Below, piece by piece: positions 42,094-52,168 of a stretch of 64,000 bases of DNA. Source of the stretch: Lunularia cruciata (taxonomy: Eukaryota > Streptophyta > Marchantiopsida > Lunulariales > Lunulariaceae). Position 1 is the stretch's first letter. The number at the start of each line of letters is the position of its first letter. The position numbers and the translations under genes are program-made. The notes beneath the pieces are model-generated. The model did no database searches and was not told the DNA's origin. It saw nothing but the letters and a program-made list of their open reading frames with translations. Where the stretch lies: positions 2,953,303-3,017,302 of the forward strand of contig OX419759.1 of NCBI GenBank assembly GCA_948567375.1, given 5' to 3'.

Positions 42094-42518
42094 TGTAACA
42101 ATATGGAGTTAGGGACGAGGTCAGTCAGGCTCACGAAGTAGCACATAAGACAAATTAGCCTAGAATATTCTGGAAGTATCTAGGAAGCTTCTTGGGAAGC
42201 TTCTTGGTTAGCTTAGCTTGCACCTTAAGTAAGTAGCTTCTAGAAGGAAGCTTCTAGAAGCTTCCAACTAGCTTAGCTTGCACGCCAAGTAGGCAGCTTC
42301 TAGAAGGAAGCTTCTTGAGAAGCTTCCTAGTTAACTTGGCTTGCACTCTAAGAAAGCGGCTTGAGGAAGCTTCTTGAGAAGCTTCTCAAGGGCCTTGTAT
42401 GCTACCTATAATTACCAAATTCAAAGCTCATGCTAGGCATTTGGATTTTTCCCTCATTCAAGTGTCCCAATGTGAGTTTCCATTCTCCTATTTCTCTCCT
42501 TGGTTTCAGTCTTTTACA
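42094..42518 (+). repeat. DL1 3' LTR
   Basis: 425 bp, same ends as the 5' LTR, followed by ttgag. It carries the same heat-shock-element array. Confidence 0.9.
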
Positions 42519-43920
42519 TTGAGGAGTCACACGAGTTGTTTTGCCTTTAGTATGAAGGATTTGGGTGCTATGAAGGGACTTGATATACAATTTGAGCTGA
42601 CTAGCAATACACCAATTTTCTGACATCCTTATCAATATAGTGAGATGGAGAGGACATTGATTCAGAGCCAGAGTAGTGACCTTTTTGAGGTTGGTTTGGT
42701 GGAGATTTCACATGGAGAGTATGCATCAGCGACAATGATGCCAGCCAAGAAGGATATGCATAGTAACTACACAAATAGGCGGATGTGTGGAGATTACCAT
42801 CCTATCAACCGATAGACCAGGGCTGATTGGTATACCATGCCTACATCGGAGGAGATTTTTGATGCGATGGGGCATGCAAAGGTCTTTAGTACTTTGGATC
42901 TTTGAGCGGGATATCATTAGTTGCCAATCAGGGAGGAGGATAAGTCCAAGACAACATTTTGGGCTATTGATCCTCACAGCAAGGATGCCTTATATTAGTG
43001 GAGGTTCTTACCATTTGGGTTAAAGAATGCTCTTGTTGAGTTCTAGAGGGTCATGGATAGGATCCTAGCTGGATTGGATTTTGCTTGGTGCTATATTGAT
43101 GACATTTTGGTCTATAGCACTATTGTGGAGGAGCATGAGAGATAGTTGTTGGAGGTGTTTGAGAGGTTGAGATCTCATGGACTCAAATTACATCTTAGGA
43201 AGTGTAGGTTCTTCCATGAGTAGGTTGAGTATTTGGGTCACACTATCTACCCCAAAGGACTTGGTGTTCAGTAGACCAAGGTGGAGGCTATTGCATGTAT
43301 TCCTCAACCTATGGATGTGAGTAGAGTGCGAGCATTCCTTGGGTTGGCAAACTTCTATCACCACTATGTTAGAGGATTTAGTGCCATTGTCAAGGCCTTG
43401 ACAAAGCTGACCAAGCTTACATAGGAGTGGTGTTGGGGAGATGAGCGAAAAGAACTTTTGTCGAGCTCAAGGCGAGGTTGACATCTGCTCCTATTTTGAA
43501 GAGACCAATCAGAGGATGACCATTTCAGGTTCATATTGATTGGAGTATGTTGGGGCTTGGAGCGGTGCTCACCCAACATGATGATAAGAGTAAGGAGTTT
43601 GTGGTGGTCTATGCTAGTCGCCCCAACAAATCAGCAGAGGTGAAGTATAGTTCATATGAGGGAGAGTGCTTGGCAGTAGTTTGGGCAATAACACGTTTCC
43701 GATGTTACCTATTTGGTAACCCCTTCACTCTCATCACTGATCATCAGTCTCTGAAGTGGTTGATGGAGTCCAACAAGCTTTCAGGGAAGCTTGCATGATG
43801 GGCTCTAATTTTATAGGAGTATGATTTCACGGTTGTTCACAAACCTAGAGTGGTGAACCGTGATGCAGATGGGTTGAGTAGAAACCTATATCCGAACCAG
43901 CAGGATCAAACCGGAGCATG
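42519..43920 (+). pseudogene. MP1 reverse transcriptase and RNase H
   Basis: Resumes after DL1 at gaggagtcacacgagttg, matching MP2 near 10120. Motifs: PAKKDMHSNYTN, PTSEEIFDAMGHAKVFSTLDL (a frame with stops), FGLKNALVEF, catalytic CYIDDILVYS (about 43090-43115), then TIYPKGLGV, FLGLANFYHHYV, and RNase H YASRPNKSAEV, YEGECLAVVWA, TDHQSLKWL (about 43550-43790). Many stops are TAG or TGA at former CAG, CAA or TGG codons. Confidence 0.83.
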
Positions 43921-44239
43921 TTGGCATGGTGAGACAGATGAGGAGATGGTGCCAGGTTGGCATGCATTTGCCTTTCTATGTATATTTTGAGGCTTTGGTG
44001 GTATCTCTCTCAACGCATACAAGAGTTATTGAGGTCACAGATCCAAAGAGTGAAGATATTGGTACAATTCAGCGAGACATTCATGATGATGTCTTAGTGA
44101 TGGACTATCTTTGCATTGGTGTTGTGGGTGGCACAGTTGGGGCCAAGGAGAGAGATTGTGTTCTTCAGCAAGCTAGATGGTTCAAATTGGAGGGCAAATA
44201 CCTTTTGCGTGTGTGGGAGGATGGTAGAGTGCAAGTAGT

Positions 44240-45515
44240 ACCACTTGCATCTCAAAGACCATAGTTGGTCTGTCATGCTCATGAGGAGCTATGACATTTT
44301 GGAGTAAAGCATACATATAACTTACTCTAGAGTCATTATTGGTGGTGCGGTATGTAGACCCAAGTACAATAGTTTGTTGCGAGATGTGTGGTTTACGACC
44401 AAGTTAGAGCATCATTCAATGCTCCTATGCCACAGTTAAACCCATTACCTATCATGGGATTGGGTTACCATTGGAGTTTGGACTTTGCTGGACCTTTACC
44501 GTTGATTCTGAGACATCATCGGTATGTTTTGGTGATGGTGGAGCACTTCTCCAAGTGGATTGAGTTGGTGGTCCTTCCCGACAAGTCTAGTGAAGGGACA
44601 ACTTACTTGATCTTGGATCCAATTCTTAGTCATTTTGGTGCACCAGCTGAGGTTTTGACTGATAAGGGTACAGAGTTCTTGGGAGAGTTTCAGGTCTTGT
44701 GTGACAAGGCTTTGATTGATCATCGTACTACATCCCGAGATCACCTTGAAGCAGATGGCTTAGCAAAGAGAGTGGCTCGGATGGTGAAGAGAGCATTGAA
44801 AAAGTATGGTTTGCAGAGAGGCCACTTGGGAGATTGGGATCTCCAATTACCTGGTTGGCCATGGGCTACCAATTCAGCCGGCAAGCCTCCTTAGCATCCT
44901 TCTCTCCTTACTTCATACTCTATGGACGAGATCTAGATTTACCTGTAGCCATTTGTCAAGATGCTACTATAGTTTTGGACTTGGATGACCCAGATGTATG
45001 GATGAGCGCATTTTCTCAACAGGCAGAGATCTTTTGGAGAGTGATGCTGATGGCCTTTGAGAACTTGGCGATTGCTCAACATAAAGATACTTTATGCTAT
45101 GCTACCATTTGAGGAGGAAGTTATAGACCCTCAATCCGTCAATTTCATCCAAGAGACTATGTATATCTACAGTAGACAACACCAACGACATGATAATTTG
45201 ACAGGCCACACTATCTTGAGAGTGCGTGAGGTTTTGCTATCTGGAATCCTTGTGTTAGAAGGACATGATGGTGTTGTTTGGAAGGATCATGTATGCAATT
45301 ATGCGCCATGCCACCTCCCAAACATTGATGGTATTGTAGACCCAAGCTTGGCACTTGTACGTGCAAGCTTGAGGTGTATATTATGTGGTTCTTCTGGTGG
45401 AGCTACTATTATGTTAGTGTGTGATAGCTATTCGAGAGGATGGCAAATGGCATGTATAATTCCTCCCCTCACGGTGGTTCCTCAAGGACAATGGTTATGT
45501 CCTAGATGTACTTGA
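44240..45515 (+). pseudogene. MP1 integrase with C-terminal PHD finger
   Basis: H2C2 zinc region HAHEEL to CVVYDQ (second Cys of the pair lost). Core: WSLDFAGPL (about 44474), VLTDKGTEF (about 44656), DGLAKRV (Glu replaced by Lys, about 44754). Then the C-terminal LRVREVLLSGILVLEG and YAPCHLPNIDG linker, and the PHD finger at about 45370-45512: CILC, CDSY, GWQMAC, CPRC; two ligands are mutated (C to Y, H to Q) but kept in MP2. The stop at 45513-45515 follows CPRCT directly, so the finger is the protein's end. Confidence 0.83.
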
Positions 45516-45670
45516 CCTATAGCTAGTTCATTCTTTATATGGTATAGATTGCAGACAAGCAATTAACGATGGGACTCCATAGCACCTGGCCTCCTGATCT
45601 TTGCCCATCATAGGGTATACCATATACTTAGAGTAGATGGCTATCTGGAGTTAGAGGGACCTAACCGCCA

Positions 45671-45682
45671 ACTAGGGGGGCG
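45671..45682 (+). promoter_or_regulatory. MP1 polypurine tract
   Basis: AACTAGGGGGGCG immediately before b1 (ATTGTGGCAC). A strong purine run, less mutated than in MP2. Confidence 0.7.
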
Positions 45683-45791
45683 ATTGTGGCACTTTAGAGT
45701 CTATGTATGACTTATGTGTGAGTTGTGCTTCTAAAGTGTATGATGTTGATAGTGATGTATGTTGTGTAGCGATGTATATACGCACGACAAT
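45683..45791 (+). repeat. MP1 terminal block b1
   Basis: 109 bp from ATTGTGGCACTTTAG to gcacgacaat, repeated as b2 at 46241-46349. Lies between the polypurine tract and a2. The join with a2 reads gcacgacaattgtcatgc, a near-perfect palindrome. Confidence 0.85.
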
Positions 45792-46240
45792 TGTCATGCC
45801 ATTTGTAGTGTCGCATCTAGATTGCTCAAACACTAAAGTTCCAATGAGAGTAGTTAGAGTTATTTTAGTAGTTTCTCAGAGACTACTTTCTGACGGTCAG
45901 ATTTGGTGTTCAAGGTACTGACTTCATGGTGGGGCCCAACGTCACTTTGCACGGTTTCCACTGTCGAGTGTGCCATTAGCAGGACTGTTAGGGTTTTAGG
46001 CCTAGCTTGAGTCTTGGAGTATACTTTCAAAGTGCAGCTCCAAAGAGCTCACTTCTCTAATGTTGAGCCTTCGAGTTCCTGGCTATGGTGGACAAAGGCC
46101 GGCGAGCGTCACATAGATTCTCTATGCTGGAGTGGGTGTGGCTTGACTGTAATTAGTGTCCAGTTGTTGGTAGTTTATAGAGTGACAAATCAAGTACTGA
46201 TCTAAGTTAAATTGAGTTGACAATGGTAAACAATCTGATT
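45792..46240 (+). repeat. MP1 terminal block a2
   Basis: 449 bp matching a1 (2462-2913). Starts TGTCATGCCATTTG and ends caatctgatt, directly followed by b2. Confidence 0.85.
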
Positions 46241-46349
46241 ATTGTGGCACTTTAGAGTCTATTTATGACTTATGTGTGAGTTGTGTTTCTATAGTGTATG
46301 ATGTTGACAACGATGTATGTTGTGTAGCGATATATATATATGCATGACA
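46241..46349 (+). repeat. MP1 terminal block b2 (3' end)
   Basis: 109-bp second copy of block b, ending GCATGACA against the target sequence ttacc of the DL solo LTR. Confidence 0.85.
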
Positions 46350-46455
46350 TTACCAAAGCCAAAGCTCATGCTAGGCATTCAAAGTTTCCCACACTCAAGT
46401 GTCCCAATATGATCTTCCATTCTCCTATTTGTCTCCTTAGTCTCAATCTTTTACA
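46350..46455 (+). repeat. DL-family solo LTR, right part (interrupted by MP1)
   Basis: The sequence resumes with taccaaagccaaagctcatg, exactly where the left half (2154-2461) broke off when compared with the uninterrupted DL1 LTRs, and ends cttttaca followed by caatt. It shows that everything from 2462 to 46349 was inserted into one DL LTR. Confidence 0.87.
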
Positions 46456-47439
46456 CAATTAGCAAACCTAACTATAGTTGCCATGCAAACAAGGCCTGTA
46501 GGCCGTGCAAACTAGGGCTTGCCACACAAACCAAGTCATGCATGCCGCACAAACTCCTAGAAGTTGTTTTTGTGGCAAGCCTTGGTTTGCATGATAGCCA
46601 TGGTTTATGTGGTATTTATGCTTTGTTTATGTGGCCTAGGAAATAGAGCTTGGGTTTTTGTATGAGATGTTAAATATTGAAATAATTAATGACATGTTTG
46701 CAGGTATTAATGTGCATGAAGTTTGCATGCACTTGAGAGAGGGAGACTCATAGAGAAATAGTCCATAGGAGAGATTTTGTTCTCACCACATCTGTCATTT
46801 GCTAAGCATTTTGTTTCCCAATAGGTACTACATAGGGGAGGAAGATAGTTTTGCAAAGCGTGGTAGAAGATTGGTTTTTGACAAGAGATAGGATACCTAG
46901 GAGATATCTAGGTAAGCAGTGTGCATATCTGGCATTTAGACAAATTTTCCAACTCTTGTGTTCACTAATTATTCCTACACAACAACCTAAAGTTGTGCAT
47001 GGGAACATCATTCTCATTGTAAAGAGTAAAATGGCATGATCTACTCTAGTAGACTATGATTGGGCCAAGCTTATGTTGTTGGCTATTGAGGTGGAGCTTG
47101 TTGTAGTCCAAAGGCAGCTTGGGCACCTAAATGCTAGATGCTTTTGTATGACCTATGTGGGACAAGTTCTCACCCATTTATTCACAGAGTAGACTTCTTA
47201 GAGAGTACAAGATTGTATATAACATTGGAGGTGCAAAGGAAGAGGTTTATATTCATAAGAGGGCAAACTAGGGGGAGCTTGAACATGATGAGCAGCCGGG
47301 TGGGTGAGATTTTAGTTTTAGTTTAGTGCACCTTTGAGTATGGATTAGCTAGCCCTATGCACATATTTATATAGTTTTGAGATTTATATACATTGTTTTG
47401 TTTTGTAGAAAGGAACACATACACATTATGGATGAGAGT
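46456..47439. other. Unassigned sequence right of the MP1 stack
   Basis: It starts with the caatt target copy. A loose inverted repeat is present (caaactagggcttgccac near 46517 against gtggcaagccttggtttg near 46570). A short decayed coding stretch (46848-47140; phrases RYLGKQCAYLAF, WAKLMLLAIEVELVVVQRQL) has no family I recognise. Nothing else is supported. Confidence 0.4.
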
Positions 47440-48039
47440 TGTTATACTCTAAGGATAGGATAACTCTCCAAGAGAGATACAAGAGAGAAAACATAAGCTC
47501 CACACTCAATACTCTGATGCTCCAAAGGAGCACCTTCTCGTTACTATATAGAAAAGAGGATCCACTCAGAGGAACCTCCACCCTTGGACCAGATACATAG
47601 ATTGGTGCATGTCAATGAGCTCCACCCTTAGATTAGTTGCATGGATAGGTGATTATCAATCCTTGTCCTATTTGGTTGGTCAAATAGGTTTGACAATAGG
47701 GAATATTTAGGGAATATTCTTGTAGGAATCTCATAATTATATGGGTGAGGTACCATTGGAAAGTTCTTGATGAGACAAACTTGGGGGAGGGAAGGCTAAC
47801 GTTTTTTTCCATTTGGGACGGAGGGAGGAATTTACACATCTTTGAGGTCTAATTCATCTATTTAGGCCTTTTAAATTGACTTTGAAGTTTCTAGGCTACT
47901 CTCGGCTCCTACTCTATTAGTAGAAGTACTATTTTGGTAATATCTCTATCTGATCTACTTAGTCTATCATATATAAAATGTTCCCAAATGTACCAAACCA
48001 ATTTACCCCTAGATAATATGTCTAGCTATTGGTATTACA
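47440..48039 (-). repeat. CH-family solo LTR
   Basis: On the minus strand it starts TGTAATACCAATAGC and ends near the TATA and AGAGTATAACA region, matching the CH1 LTRs in order: the start, the repeated gtttggtaacat and aggtatcaccaaaa phrases in diverged form, the gagacaaac block, and tatatag core promoter. It is about 140 bp shorter than the CH1 LTR and clearly diverged. I found no convincing target duplication (agagt and aggtg flank it). Confidence 0.72.
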
Positions 48040-48040
48040 A

Positions 48041-50028
48041 GGTGGGTTGGCCTCTCATAAGGGTAGCCTAGGAGAGAGATGAGCATATTAGGCTAGAGGA
48101 GTACCTTTTGAGTGAGGGGGAGAGTAGGCTAGTTGAGCATGAGAGAATACTTGCATTGAGGGAGGAGTAGTTGCTTGAGGAGCACATTGTGTTTGAGAGA
48201 GAGAGAGAGAGTAGACTAGCAATGCAAAAGACCAAGACCAAGGAGAGAAATAGGAGAATGGAAGCTCATATTGAGACAATTGAATGAGAGAAACTTCAAA
48301 TGTCTAGCATGAGCTTTGGCTTTGGTATTTATAGGGAGCATACAAGGCTTTGAGAAACTTCTTAAGAAGTTTCCTTGAGCCACTTTCTTGGAGTGCAAGC
48401 CAAGTTAATTGGGAAGCTTAGTCAATAAGCTTCCTTCTAGAAGTTGCTTACTTGGCATGCAAGCTAAGCTAGTTGGAGGCTTCTAGAAGCTTCCTTCTAG
48501 AAGTTACCTACTTGAGGTGCAAGCTAAGCTAACCAGGAAGCTTCCTAAGAAGTTTCTTAGATACTTCTAGAATATTCTAGGTTAATTTGTCTTATTTGCT
48601 ACTTTGTTAGCCTTGACTAACTTTGTCGTAGAGAGGGAGATGCATTTATGTATTGAGGAAAGTACTATGAATGAGTGGTTAGTAGAGCTAGTTAGAGTTA
48701 TTAGGGAGAAAGAGTGTAATATGAGAGCTTGAGTAAAGAGATTCACTAAGTTAGAAGGACTCATGAGAGATAGTAAGGAGAGAGCAAAAGGATATTGAGT
48801 TCATGAGATATGTATGGTATATGAGAGAGTTTTCCATTATTATGGAACTATTGGAGAAGACCTAAAAGAAGTACATGAGGTGAGTACTCAACTAGATACT
48901 CTTAGCATACCATATGAGGATGATTGCTAAGAGGCTAGAGAGTGGTTAGAGGCAAATATGTCATAATATTCTTGGAGGTTTCCCCAAAAGGAGGCAGGGA
49001 CTTAGACAAATCAAGGTGTTGATCTTTATGGTGTGGTAGGGGTTCAAATGGAGGCTACTTCAGTTGATATGGGAGCTCACACCTTGAGCAAGGCTTTGTT
49101 TACAGATATTGGGACTCAAACCCATAGTCCATTTAGAGATCCTACCATAGAGGAGAGCACATCCTACAATACCACCACCACCACCACAAACTTCAAGTTC
49201 TTCATTTGGAGTGCATCATGTTAGAGAGACTACTACTCCATCAGATGGGAGAGCATCATCTTTGCAAGCTACACAATCTAGTCAAACTTGGTTGACTCTT
49301 GTAGATGGCTCAAGAGAGGAGCCTTACTTGCATTTGGGAGAGGATATTGTCTCATGAAGACCTCACACTAGTGCACCCTCTTGGAGTTTTTCATGTACTT
49401 GCTACAAATACTTGTGGCTTCAAGAGCAAAATGCATCTTTGAGTGATGAAGTATAGAGACCCACTTGTTTGAGAGGAGAGATGAGTTTATCTAGATTAAT
49501 CATTCCTTGTATCATTTTCCATATAGATTTGAGGAGGAAGATTATAGTGTTAGATTTGTGTTACATAGTAGTTATGAGAGATCCTAATCGACTTCATTTC
49601 TTGGAGTGGTGTTCCAAGAACATGAGGAGGAGATGGCACTATTTTACCATGAGTAGTGAAGTGCTTCATGGTATATTCCATAGCCTAACATTAGAGAGTT
49701 TGTGGATTATTTTACACTCACTTTTAGATGATCATATGGACTAAGTTGTTTGAAGTGTGATGCGGAAAACTTATTGCATTCTATGTGGGAGCTTGGTCAC
49801 GTATTGGCAAGAGTTCATATTGATTTGTGTTTGATGACATGCCTTGATGAGACAAATGGGTATTTTGATGAGTTTAGAGATTTTATGGTTAGACCATACA
49901 ATACTTTTACCTCTTTAGATTTATCTATCTGAGATATATTATTTGTGGATAGTGAGGCTCTTCCTTATTGTAGGAACCATCTTCATAGAGCCATATATCC
50001 TCCACCTTCATCATTGAGTGATACTCTT
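48041..50028 (+). pseudogene. Decayed Glu-rich coding sequence of unknown origin
   Basis: Frames on the + strand read LLSEGESRLVEHERILALREE and, after the DL solo LTR (48223-48631), VEREMHLCIEESTMNEW, DLKEVHEVSTQLDTL and, further on, CDAENLLHSMWELGHVLARV (49757 on), with many stops. The charge and heptad-like spacing of the first part suggest a coiled coil. The solo LTR lies in the middle of the frame. It may be an old element gag or a host gene relic; I cannot tell. Confidence 0.4.
48223..48631 (-). repeat. DL-family solo LTR
   Basis: On the minus strand it runs from about the cgacaaagtta region through the GAA/TTC arrays to the TATAAATACC box and ends GGTCTTTTGCA at 48223. It resembles the split solo LTR (2154 variant) more than DL1 in its first part. 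The first ~18 bp of the LTR are not recognisable, and no target duplication is evident. Confidence 0.75.
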
Positions 50029-50325
50029 TGTAACATGCATGCCAAGTTGTGACTTCTAGGAGGAAGCTTCTTGGGAAGCTTCTTGGCTAGCTTAGCTTGC
50101 ACTCCAAGTAGGTAGCTTCTAAAAGGAAGTTTCTAGAAGCTTCTAACTAGTTTAGCTTGCATGCCAAGTAGACAACTTCTAGAAGGAAGCTTCTTGAGAA
50201 GTTTTTCAAGAGCCTTGCATGCTCCTTATAAATACCAAAGCCAAATCTCATGCTAGACATTTGAAGTTTCCCACACATCAAGTCTTTGATTCTCCTATTT
50301 CTCTCCTTGGTCTTGGTCTTTTACA
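50029..50325 (+). repeat. DL2 5' LTR (shortened)
   Basis: Starts TGTAACATGC and ends GGTCTTTTACA. Compared with DL1 it lacks about 130 bp near the start. The heat-shock-like arrays remain and a TATAAATA box is at 50227-50234. Confidence 0.8.
50227..50234 (+). promoter_or_regulatory. DL2 LTR TATA box
   Basis: TATAAATA in gctccttataaataccaaag, downstream of the GAA/TTC array. The reversed solo LTR at 48223-48631 has the same box; DL1 has a mutated form. Confidence 0.6.
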
Positions 50326-50326
50326 T

Positions 50327-51411
50327 TGGTATTAGAGTAGGAATAGGATGGATGGAATTTATGGACCACCAAATCCATTTCCACCACACCATTGGGATTT
50401 TCATGTCTAGGTACTACTCAAGCATCACTTTATATAGTTCATCATCTCATTCTTTGGGTAGAATTTTTTAATGCAATCACCTTGTCCGAGGAACTCTTGG
50501 TACTTCAAATTGGAACTTAGGGAGAATGGTGGATGTGTTGCATCTATGTTAATAAATTAGATAAATTAGGTTAGTGTGATAGAGTAGTAGAAATGGTGGC
50601 AATGCTTGAGGTTATCATTGCTATGTAGCAAAAAATCAAGCACCTTGCTTGATTATTGGATGAATGAAACCATCAATGACAAGAGCACGTACAAAGAGCA
50701 CCAATTTGAGAAGGAGAATACCAAATTTGATTTTCAAAACCCAAGGTATTTGAAGGTAGAATCTCTTGGGTGTAGTGGAGAATTTTGTGTTGATTGCAAA
50801 TATCATTCAAAGTAACCAATCTTCAAGATGAATAAAAACAAGATTCTCTTAGCTTCTAACCAATTAGATAAAGTAACGTAATTATGGTGGTGATTCCAAT
50901 TGGAGCGAGTTGTAATGGTAATTTGTTGTGCCAATCTTGACTTGGGAAAAATTCAAGAGTGCAATAATTGGTTGATTCTAAGCTATAAATGCCACACAAG
51001 CTGCACAAGATAGATTGGTAGAGTTGAAGCAGATTGGCTTTATAAGAAGTTACATCACGTAATTCCATAACATCATCATGCAGATTTTATATATATATTG
51101 GAAGGTGAAGCTCTAGATCAATTTGTGAGGAGCTTGAAGTCACAAACCAAATTAGAGGTGACTATGCAAGAGCCAAAACACTTGGAAGAAGCCATGCAAT
51201 TGGTCAAATGTTGTGATTCTTTGTTCTTGATCTCAACTTCTACAAAACCTACCAATACAGTATACATGGGTGGAGAAGCCGGCACCAATGGAGATTGATG
51301 CCACTAAAAGGAGTCCACTTGGCACTATAGATAGAGAAAAATTGTGACAAAATAGTGGTTGTTTTCACTAATGCCAAATTGGACATTGCATTGTTGAATG
51401 TCCACTTAAGA
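50327..51411 (+). pseudogene. DL2 primer site, leader ORF remnant and gag
   Basis: Primer site TGGTATTAGAGT (50327-50338). Leader ORF remnant from the ATG at 50348 with MDGIYGPPNPFPPHHWDFHV, then stops and a frameshift. Gag is recognisable from 50594 by similarity to DL1 (AINATQAAQDRLVELKQIG, EKPAPMEIDATKRSPLGTI, and a knuckle remnant IGHCIVEC near 51380). Confidence 0.72.
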
Positions 51412-51416
51412 ATAGG

Positions 51417-52155
51417 TGTAATACCAAGGGTTAGCCATATGATCTAGATGTGAAATTTGGTTTGGTAACATCTAGAATGATGTTATACAGGATGGTCAAA
51501 ATAGATCAGATAGAAGTATCACCAAAAGAGTACTTCTACTAATAGTGCAGAAACCGAAATAGACTTGAGAACCTTAGAACCAATAGCTAGACATATGATT
51601 AAAGGTGAGAATTGGTTTGGTAACATCTGGAAGGATGTTCCACATGATGGACTAAATAGATCAGAAAGAGGTATCACCAAAAGGGGACTTCTACTAATAG
51701 AGTAGGAACTGAAATATGCCTGAAATCTTTGAAGGCAATTTTGGAGGCCTAAACGGATGAATTAGGCCTCGAAAATGTGCAGATTCCCCCCCCCAACGGA
51801 GGAGAGGCTGGCCTTCCCTCCCCTTAGGTTTGTCTCGTCGAGAGCTTTCCAACAGTACCTTACTCATGTGATTCTGAGATTCTTACAAGAAGATTCCCTA
51901 AAAGATTCCCTCTGGTCAAAGCTCGTTTGACCAACCAGATAGGACCTAGACCAGACAGGTCACCCATCCAAGTAAGTAATCCAAGGGTGGAGCTTGTTGA
52001 CATGTCACCTATCTGTGTCCCTAATCCTATGGTGGAGCTTCCTTGGAAGAGATCCTCTTTGTCTATATAATAAAGAGAAGGTGCTCCCTTGGGGCATCGG
52101 AGGTTTGAGTGTGCAATCTGTGTTTTCTCTCTTCTCTTGTCCTCGGAGTATTACA
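51417..52155 (+). repeat. CH1 5' LTR
   Basis: TGTAATACCAAGGG to GAGTATTACA. It contains two similar segments beginning gaaatttggtttggtaacatc and gagaattggtttggtaacatc (an internal duplication of about 170 bp), a C-homopolymer at 51787-51796 and a TATATAA box at 52064-52070. Confidence 0.92.
52064..52070 (+). promoter_or_regulatory. CH1 LTR TATA box
   Basis: TATATAA in tttgtctatataataaagag, about 90 bp before the LTR end; repeated in the 3' LTR near 57920. Confidence 0.6.
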
Positions 52156-52156
52156 A

Positions 52157-52168
52157 TGGTATCAGAGC
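52157..52168 (+). promoter_or_regulatory. CH1 primer-binding site (initiator tRNA-Met)
   Basis: TGGTATCAGAGC, the exact plant consensus, one base after the LTR. Confidence 0.93.

Larger units (their letters stand above)
38037..42518 (+). mobile_element. DL1: short-LTR Ty3/gypsy element lacking the integrase core
   Basis: LTRs 38037-38461 and 42094-42518, each 425 bp, with about ten differences by eye. Target duplication ttgag (38032-38036 and 42519-42523). Inside: tRNA-Met primer site, leader ORF, gag with one zinc knuckle, protease, RT, RNase H and only the zinc-binding start of integrase. The coding sequence runs straight into the 3' LTR at 42093. It lies in MP1 just before RT; MP1 reads on correctly at 42524. 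Confidence 0.88.
2462..46349 (+). mobile_element. MP1: Ty3/gypsy element with C5-methyltransferase and PHD finger, split by three insertions
   Basis: Its pieces are 2462-5864, 23655-25784, 36950-38036 and 42519-46349, about 10.4 kb when the insertions are set aside. Order: terminal block a1, leader, gag, protease, methyltransferase, reverse transcriptase, RNase H, integrase, PHD finger, polypurine tract, b1, a2, b2. Each insertion (KN1, KN2, DL1) leaves 4-5 bp target duplications (ggtt, ggcc, ttgag) and the MP reading resumes at the same place relative to MP2, which lacks these insertions. The element's own ends are TGTCACGCC and GCATGACA, flanked by ttat and ttac. It is heavily decayed: nonsense codons and frameshifts occur in all domains, and a1 and a2 differ at many sites, so it is old. 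Confidence 0.85.

Noticed and set aside
48041..50028. Host coiled-coil gene
   Set aside because: Too many stops and frame changes, no splice pattern I can support, and it is flanked by solo LTRs; kept only as a decayed sequence of unknown origin.
52157..52168. tRNA gene signal at TGGTATCAGAGC
   Set aside because: It is a 12-bp primer-binding site next to an LTR; no cloverleaf can be formed around it.
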